DNA from: Clostridiales bacterium
GTDB lineage: Bacteria; Bacillota; Clostridia; Oscillospirales; Oscillospiraceae
Direction of reading: 5' to 3'
Assembly (NCBI GenBank): GCA_019415645.1
Contig: DXYV01000004.1
Coordinates: forward strand, 72,640 to 136,639
Length of the DNA stretch: 64,000 bases
Both the position numbers and the translations under genes were made by a program. This document shows, in pieces, positions 60,048-64,000 of the stretch. Within the stretch, counting starts at the first letter, position 1. Every line of letters starts with the position of its first letter. The notes under the pieces were generated by a model, which saw only the letters and a list, made by a program, of their open reading frames with translations, was not told the DNA's origin and did no database searches.

Positions 60048-60636
60048 CTATCGGTACAGACGCAGGTAGTTCCAACGGAATGTTACCCGGGCGTCTTCGT
60101 AGTGCTGGAGCACATGCTTGCAGGTCAGCTGAAACGCCCGGGCGGGGGGGCGGTGTGCCGCAAAAAACGCACTGGTATATGATTCGTTGCTCCAGTGCGG
60201 TCAGGCGGTAGAATGTGTCCCATAAATACCGGTTGAGCTCCAGCCAGACGAGGAGAATCAGTGGGTCCAGATGGCGCAGCTGTGAGGTCGCGAGGCTCTC
60301 CAGAAGAGATTGGTTTCTCCGTGCGGTGCATTGTTTCCGCCAGCGGTTGCGCATGATGTTTTTCGCGTAGCCCAGGACCCAGTTCCGAAACCGTCCCAGC
60401 CCCTGATAGCGTTCCAGATGCTCATAGCATTTGGCAAAGGCCTCGTCGGCGATGTCCGGATAGTCGGAGGGTGAGAACCACTTCTGGACGTCATACTTTC
60501 GGGCCGCGTTCACCACAAAGGAGACGGAGCCCAGATAGAGCGTATCCTCTGCGTGTGAATCCCCCTGCAGGGCCTCAGTAGCAAGCAGATAGTCCTGTTC
60601 CTGCGGCGGGAGAATGCAGCCAAGCGGAAACGGCAC
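60048..60636 (-). pseudogene. Sigma-70-family sigma factor, frameshifted at a G7 tract
   Basis: From GTG 60636 (weak ribosome site; start uncertain) the minus-strand frame encodes a sigma-2 region (DEAFAKCYEHLERYQGLG, RFRNWVLGYAKNIMRNRW) and the start of sigma-4 (LTALEQRIIYQCVF). At the seven-G run 60144-60150 (C7 in the gene) the frame is lost; removing one base restores ARAFQLTCKHVLQHYEDAR and ends ...YLRLYR at stop 60050-60048, a plausible sigma-4 helix-turn-helix. Unshifted, translation continues to 59941 with unrelated sequence. It may be a real mutation, phase variation, slippage or a base-calling error. Confidence 0.7.
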
Positions 60637-60722
60637 GCCGGAAAGCGGCGGAGTCGGTCACCACAAGGACAAAAAGAACCTAACAATAAAAACGGTGGCA
60701 GCGTAGTCTGCCGCTCATACCT

Positions 60723-60807
60723 GCGGGCATGATGGAATTGGTAGACATGCGAGATTTAGGTTCTCGTGCAGCGATGTGTTGGGGTTCGAGTCCCCATGCC
60801 CGCACCA
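60723..60807 (+). tRNA. tRNA-Leu (anticodon UAG)
   Basis: 85 nt with encoded CCA. Acceptor GCGGGCA pairs with TGCCCGC; anticodon stem CGAGA/TCTCG with loop TTTAGGT gives anticodon UAG; a long variable arm (class II) and T-arm GGGGTTCGAGTCCCC are present. Gene content changes to mobile-element type just downstream, making this a likely integration target. Confidence 0.95.
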
Positions 60808-60863
60808 AAAGGGGAGGCTAAGAAAGATATTGGGCAGAAAAGTCCAGTGTTTTCAAGGCTTCC

Positions 60864-60902
60864 GAGGCCCGTAGATCAACGAATCTACGGGCCTCATTTT
60901 TT
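60864..60902 (+). terminator. tRNA-Leu terminator
   Basis: GAGGCCCGTAGAT (60864-60876), 6-nt loop, ATCTACGGGCCTC (60883-60895), T6. Confidence 0.92.
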
Positions 60903-60921
60903 CGATATTTCAATACTGGAC

Positions 60922-60961
60922 CTTCGTTCAGGTGGGACTCAAACCCGCATATTGAACGAAG
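60922..60961 (+). repeat. Inverted repeat enclosing a tRNA T-arm-like fragment
   Basis: CTTCGTTCA (60922-60930) and TGAACGAAG (60953-60961) flank 22 nt. The minus strand across the loop reads GCGGGTTTGAGTCCCACC, like the 3' part of a tRNA gene (T-loop GTTTGAGTC). Possibly an attachment-site scar. Confidence 0.4.
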
Positions 60962-61043
60962 AATCTGCAACGTGCTTTTGGCCGGGATCCTGGATGCAGG
61001 ACCCCGGCTTTTCTATTTTATGAATCGACTGCGAGGTGTTCTG

Positions 61044-61706
61044 ATGAAAAATAAGTATTTGACTGAGTTGTCCCGCCGGCTGAGCGTGGATGGGATCCAA
61101 TCTGCCATCAAAGAGGATCGGCGGCTGGATGTATTCCTCCACGACCGGCCGGTCCTCTATGTGTCCCCGGCAAGCGACGTCTTCCTGCTGCCAGACGGGA
61201 GCCAAAACGAGGAGGCCAGTGAGCTGTACCATCAGGTCGCTGTGACAGCGGACGAGGTATATGGGTATGTGGAGGCCATGGAGAAGGCACTGCCCCTTCG
61301 TGCCTCTGGGCTCCATGAGGACTTTCGCCTGCTGGCGGATTTCGGCGGTGCGGTGCTGGCAGGGCAGGAACGGGGAAACGGGCTGGGATACCAGTTCGTC
61401 ACCTGGGTCTGGGCCTATGAACGACAGGGGGTCTGCCACGGACACTACTATGAAGATGACTTTCAAAGCGCCAAGCAGGACTTCGCTGTCCGCTCTGGCC
61501 TGATCTCCAAGGCCCAGCTTTTCTCTTCGGAAGAATTGACAGAATTATACCGGGCCACAAACTTCCTGCTGGAGGAAGGACCTGAGCCAGAGGAGAAACC
61601 GCTGAAAGCGATCCAGGAAGCCAGAACAAAAATCGAATACACCGTCCCGGATCTTCAAACAAGGCTGGAACAGACACAGAGTCAGGAACCACAAATGAAT
61701 TTATAA
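61044..61706 (+). CDS. Hypothetical mobile-element accessory protein
   Basis: ATG 61044 with CGAGGTG 5 nt upstream. 220 residues, acidic, no membrane helix or signal peptide. Starts MKNKYLTELSRRLSVDGIQ; the C-terminus is Glu/Gln-rich (EEGPEPEEKPLK). I do not recognise a domain. Codon use is less GC-extreme than the chromosomal genes before the tRNA, and it heads a run of tightly packed genes that includes an ArdA-like gene, so it probably belongs to the same integrated element. Confidence 0.75.
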   Translation: MKNKYLTELSRRLSVDGIQSAIKEDRRLDVFLHDRPVLYVSPASDVFLLPDGSQNEEASELYHQVAVTADEVYGYVEAMEKALPLRASGLHEDFRLLADFGGAVLAGQERGNGLGYQFVTWVWAYERQGVCHGHYYEDDFQSAKQDFAVRSGLISKAQLFSSEELTELYRATNFLLEEGPEPEEKPLKAIQEARTKIEYTVPDLQTRLEQTQSQEPQMNL

Positions 61707-61726
61707 ATCCAACGCTAAATCAAATG

Positions 61727-61766
61727 GGGGCCGTATTTTGCCGAGTGCAGAATACGGCCCCTTTTT
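61727..61766 (+). terminator. Terminator after the first element gene
   Basis: GGGGCCGTATT (61727-61737) pairs with AATACGGCCCC (61751-61761), then T5. Confidence 0.85.
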
Positions 61767-61788
61767 GCATTTTGAGGAGAAATCAGAC

Positions 61789-62073
61789 ATGACCAGAAAG
61801 AGTGAATATAGCTGCCTGCCTCATGCTGCCGCGGTGGCGCAGATGCAGGCGCGCTCAGTTCTCCGCCAGGTGCGGGTCAGAGCCGCGCCCGCCTGCCCCC
61901 CAGAGCCGCCGCAGAAGCCGGTCTGCCGGCAGTTCTCCCGCTGTGAGGGGTGCCCCTATCCCGCCCACGGTTTCCTCTGCTGGGGCAGCGGGGATGACTG
62001 CATGCGCACCAGGGTAGAAAAACTGAATAGAGAGGAGAAGGCAAAGTATGAAAATCAAAGCGGCGCTCTATAA
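61789..62073 (+). CDS. Small cysteine-rich hypothetical protein
   Basis: ATG 61789 after GAGGAGAAATC. 94 residues; the C-terminal half has a Cys cluster (CRQFSRCEGCPY then FLCWG and DDC) that may bind metal. Its last 26 nt overlap the ArdA-like gene. Family not recognised; small Cys-rich ORFs before antirestriction genes are common in clostridial conjugative elements. Confidence 0.7.
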   Translation: MTRKSEYSCLPHAAAVAQMQARSVLRQVRVRAAPACPPEPPQKPVCRQFSRCEGCPYPAHGFLCWGSGDDCMRTRVEKLNREEKAKYENQSGAL

Positions 62074-63256
62074 CGCTGACCACCTGGAATATGGGCTTGT
62101 CACCATCCCCTTCCCCATCTCCCGGGATCAGTATGACGACACGATCAAGATGCTGGAGGCGCTGGATATCGGAGACCCGCGGGCAAGGGACTGCACGGTG
62201 GAGGAGATCGAGGGCAGCGCCCCCAGTCTGAAATGTCTGGAGGGGCGCAGGATCAATGTGGACGAACTGGACTACATGGTCAAGCGTCTGGACAGTTTTT
62301 CTGACGGGGAGCTGGCCCAGTTCCAGGGAATGGCAGTGAAGATGGGACTCTCCGATATGACCGACCTCATCAACCTGACCTTCTGTTGCCAGCAGGCCAC
62401 GGTCATCACGGATTTTTCCGACTTGGAGCAGATCGGCCGGGAGCATTACATGAACCTCCACGGCGGCTGCGCCTCCATGGAAGAACTGGAACAGTTGGAC
62501 GGTGTGGAGACCGCCCTGCTCCTGATCTCGGAGAATGAGGGTACCATCACCCCCTACGGGGTGGTCTACGACAACGGGATGCAGCTCAGTCAAGCCTACC
62601 AGGGCAGAAACTTTCCGGCGTATCTGTATGAGCGCAGCCTGATTGCTTTGACCTTGCGCCCCATCCACACGGACGCCAATGGTAGCGATGCCCTTTGGCT
62701 GTACCTCCCCACATCGGAACTCCAGATAGAACGGATGCTCTATCGGGATGGAATGGAAAGTGAAGATTTTGCGAGATTGGATGTTCAGGGCGATAATTTA
62801 CCCGCTGCAGTCAAGACGGCCTGCGCCTTGGAGCAGGAGAGCGTCTTTGACCTCAATGCCATGTGCGCAGCTATCTCCAAGCTGACGCAGGCGGACCGCC
62901 TCAAGCTGGATGCCGCAGTGAGCTTTGCCAAACCGGAAAGCGCCGCTGAGATCCGCCGCTTGGCGGAAAATTTGGAGCTGTTCGATTTCATTCCCAATGT
63001 GAGCACCCCAGAGGAGTACGGCAGATATATGATCCAAGACTCCGGCCATTTCGACTACGACAGCAATCTGGACGAGTTTTATGATTATGGGAAGTACGGG
63101 CGCCGGTGCATGGAGCGGAAACAGGGGATGTTTACGGAGCAGGGCTATATCTCCTATCAGGGGGCTCTGTCACTGGAGGAGCTGATGCGGGAGGATCCCG
63201 GGGAACAATACCAGAGAGAGCAGGAGGAGTCTATGGGGATGGGGGGCCTCACCTGA
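62048..63256 (+). CDS. ArdA-like antirestriction protein
   Basis: ATG 62048 after GAGGAGAAGG. 402 residues. The N-terminal half (YGLVTIPFPISRDQYDDTI, ELDYMVKRLDSFSDGELAQF, DLINLTFCCQ) matches ArdA-like proteins carried by conjugative elements of Firmicutes; ArdA mimics B-DNA and blocks type I restriction, and this protein is correspondingly acidic. The C-terminal half (SELQIERMLYRDG, repeated acidic helices) looks like further ArdA-type units. Its TGA overlaps the next gene's ATG (TGATG), so the two are co-translated. Confidence 0.75.
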   Translation: MKIKAALYNADHLEYGLVTIPFPISRDQYDDTIKMLEALDIGDPRARDCTVEEIEGSAPSLKCLEGRRINVDELDYMVKRLDSFSDGELAQFQGMAVKMGLSDMTDLINLTFCCQQATVITDFSDLEQIGREHYMNLHGGCASMEELEQLDGVETALLLISENEGTITPYGVVYDNGMQLSQAYQGRNFPAYLYERSLIALTLRPIHTDANGSDALWLYLPTSELQIERMLYRDGMESEDFARLDVQGDNLPAAVKTACALEQESVFDLNAMCAAISKLTQADRLKLDAAVSFAKPESAAEIRRLAENLELFDFIPNVSTPEEYGRYMIQDSGHFDYDSNLDEFYDYGKYGRRCMERKQGMFTEQGYISYQGALSLEELMREDPGEQYQREQEESMGMGGLT

Positions 63257-63993
63257 TGCGGAAGGAGACCGATCTTGCCAGGGTAAAGTCGATTGCCCAT
63301 GTACTCCTCGATATGCCAATCGCGCAAACTTCATTTTCGCCGGCTATTGTCAGCCACCCATTTACAAGCACCGGGATCACCGCCACTCAGAACGAGGATG
63401 GCAGCTTCTCCATGGTCGACCTGCTCAACAAGGAAGAAGACCTCGCCACGTGGCGTGAGATGGTGGGCAAACAGATCGACAGTGCTGAAAATACCGCCCA
63501 GGTCTTTTTCCTCCTGAACAAGCCCTATTACCTGACCTTTCTCAAATTTACCGCTCCCGTTCTCTCTCAGGAGGATCTGGGCCAGTTGCTGGCTCATGCG
63601 TGGATCCTGGAGGAATGCCCCAATCAGGACCGCAATGTCAGCAAAAGAGAACTGCTGGCTCTATTCCGCTCCGTCCCGCCGGAGCTCCTAATGGACGAGG
63701 AGGAGCACACGGTGTACCGCTCTTTAGACGATCCCGTGACCGTTTATCGGGGCGTCACCTCCTACAACGCCAAAAATATCAAAGCGCTGTCCTGGACACT
63801 GGATCGGGAGACCGCAGAGTGGTTCGCCCACCGCTTCGGTGAGGAGGGCACCGTCTACGAGGCCCAGATCCCGAAGAAATACATCCTCGCCTTTTTCAAC
63901 GGCAGAAATGAATCAGAAGTTGTGGTAGACCCCAAACATCTGGAACAGATCATGGAGTCCCCGGAGCCGGAGATGGGGATGCGGATGACCTGA
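63256..63993 (+). CDS. ADP-ribosyltransferase-like protein of the mobile element
   Basis: ATG 63256 overlaps the upstream stop. 245 residues. The C-terminal third has the order of motifs of R-S-E ADP-ribosyltransferases: Arg165 in VYRGV, Ser179/Thr181 in LSWTLDRETAEWFA, and Glu219-x-Glu221 in NESEVVVD. The N-terminal ~140 residues are unrelated and unrecognised. Coupled translation with the ArdA-like gene suggests a joint role when the element enters a new host, such as modifying a defence protein; that role is inference. Confidence 0.6.
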   Translation: MRKETDLARVKSIAHVLLDMPIAQTSFSPAIVSHPFTSTGITATQNEDGSFSMVDLLNKEEDLATWREMVGKQIDSAENTAQVFFLLNKPYYLTFLKFTAPVLSQEDLGQLLAHAWILEECPNQDRNVSKRELLALFRSVPPELLMDEEEHTVYRSLDDPVTVYRGVTSYNAKNIKALSWTLDRETAEWFAHRFGEEGTVYEAQIPKKYILAFFNGRNESEVVVDPKHLEQIMESPEPEMGMRMT

Positions 63994-64000
63994 ATTTTCT

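Overview
The window is a GC-rich stretch of a Firmicutes chromosome. The best guess is a gut Clostridium cluster IV bacterium (Oscillospiraceae, Flavonifractor/Pseudoflavonifractor/Lawsonibacter-like). Supporting signs are AddAB rather than RecBCD, the dnaG-rpoD pair, strong AGGAGG ribosome-binding sites, sigma-A promoters of TTGACA/TATAAT type, OmpR-type two-component systems, and an SLH-anchored glycosidase with stalk-domain surface proteins. The taxonomic call is inference from gene content and base composition.

Region 1 (1-12.2 kb) starts with the tail of a radical SAM gene and a 52-residue ORF. It continues as a self-contained Ser/Thr phospho-signalling island behind a consensus promoter: a membrane FHA protein with a degenerate protease-like ectodomain, a membrane trypsin-like protease with a cytosolic FHA domain, a tandem pseudokinase, an intact Hanks-type kinase with a zinc ribbon and LRR_5-like ectodomain, a convergent kinase-C-lobe/FHA protein, an HTH regulator-like protein, and a membrane-tethered PP2C phosphatase with a possible internal start. 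Active and inactivated versions of both the protease and the kinase sit side by side. This is the most unusual system in the window.

Region 2 (12.2-40 kb) is mostly housekeeping: an Old-Yellow-Enzyme/FAD reductase, gluQ, guaB, a two-component system with VanR-like boxes, an orphan DNA methyltransferase, addB-addA, rpmE, a flavin reductase-like protein, hflX, a double GNAT, a divergent XRE/small-protein switch, yigZ, dgt, dnaG, rpoD and pepF. Two gaps (31.3-31.85 kb and 34.2-35.05 kb) hold dispersed repeats, including three copies of a two-hairpin element whose stems covary.

Region 3 (40-59.8 kb) holds a stalk-domain secreted protein, a LysE exporter divergent from an XRE-cupin regulator, a translationally coupled ybaK / RluA-type pseudouridine synthase / thioredoxin-like operon, asnB, an FAD-Rieske oxidoreductase, a FliB-like protein, a YjdF (DUF2992) gene behind a probable yjdF riboswitch, a triplicated non-coding repeat, a ketopantoate reductase-like gene, an SLH-GH18 protein, a two-component system with a two-gene ABC transporter, a DUF2798-type membrane protein and an HD-domain protein.

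Region 4 (60-64 kb) has a sigma factor gene broken by a frameshift at a G7 tract and a tRNA-Leu(UAG). Beyond the tRNA terminator the gene content changes to that of an integrative/conjugative element: tightly packed accessory genes including an ArdA-like antirestriction protein and an ADP-ribosyltransferase-like protein. No CRISPR array, rRNA gene, transposase or integrase is visible.
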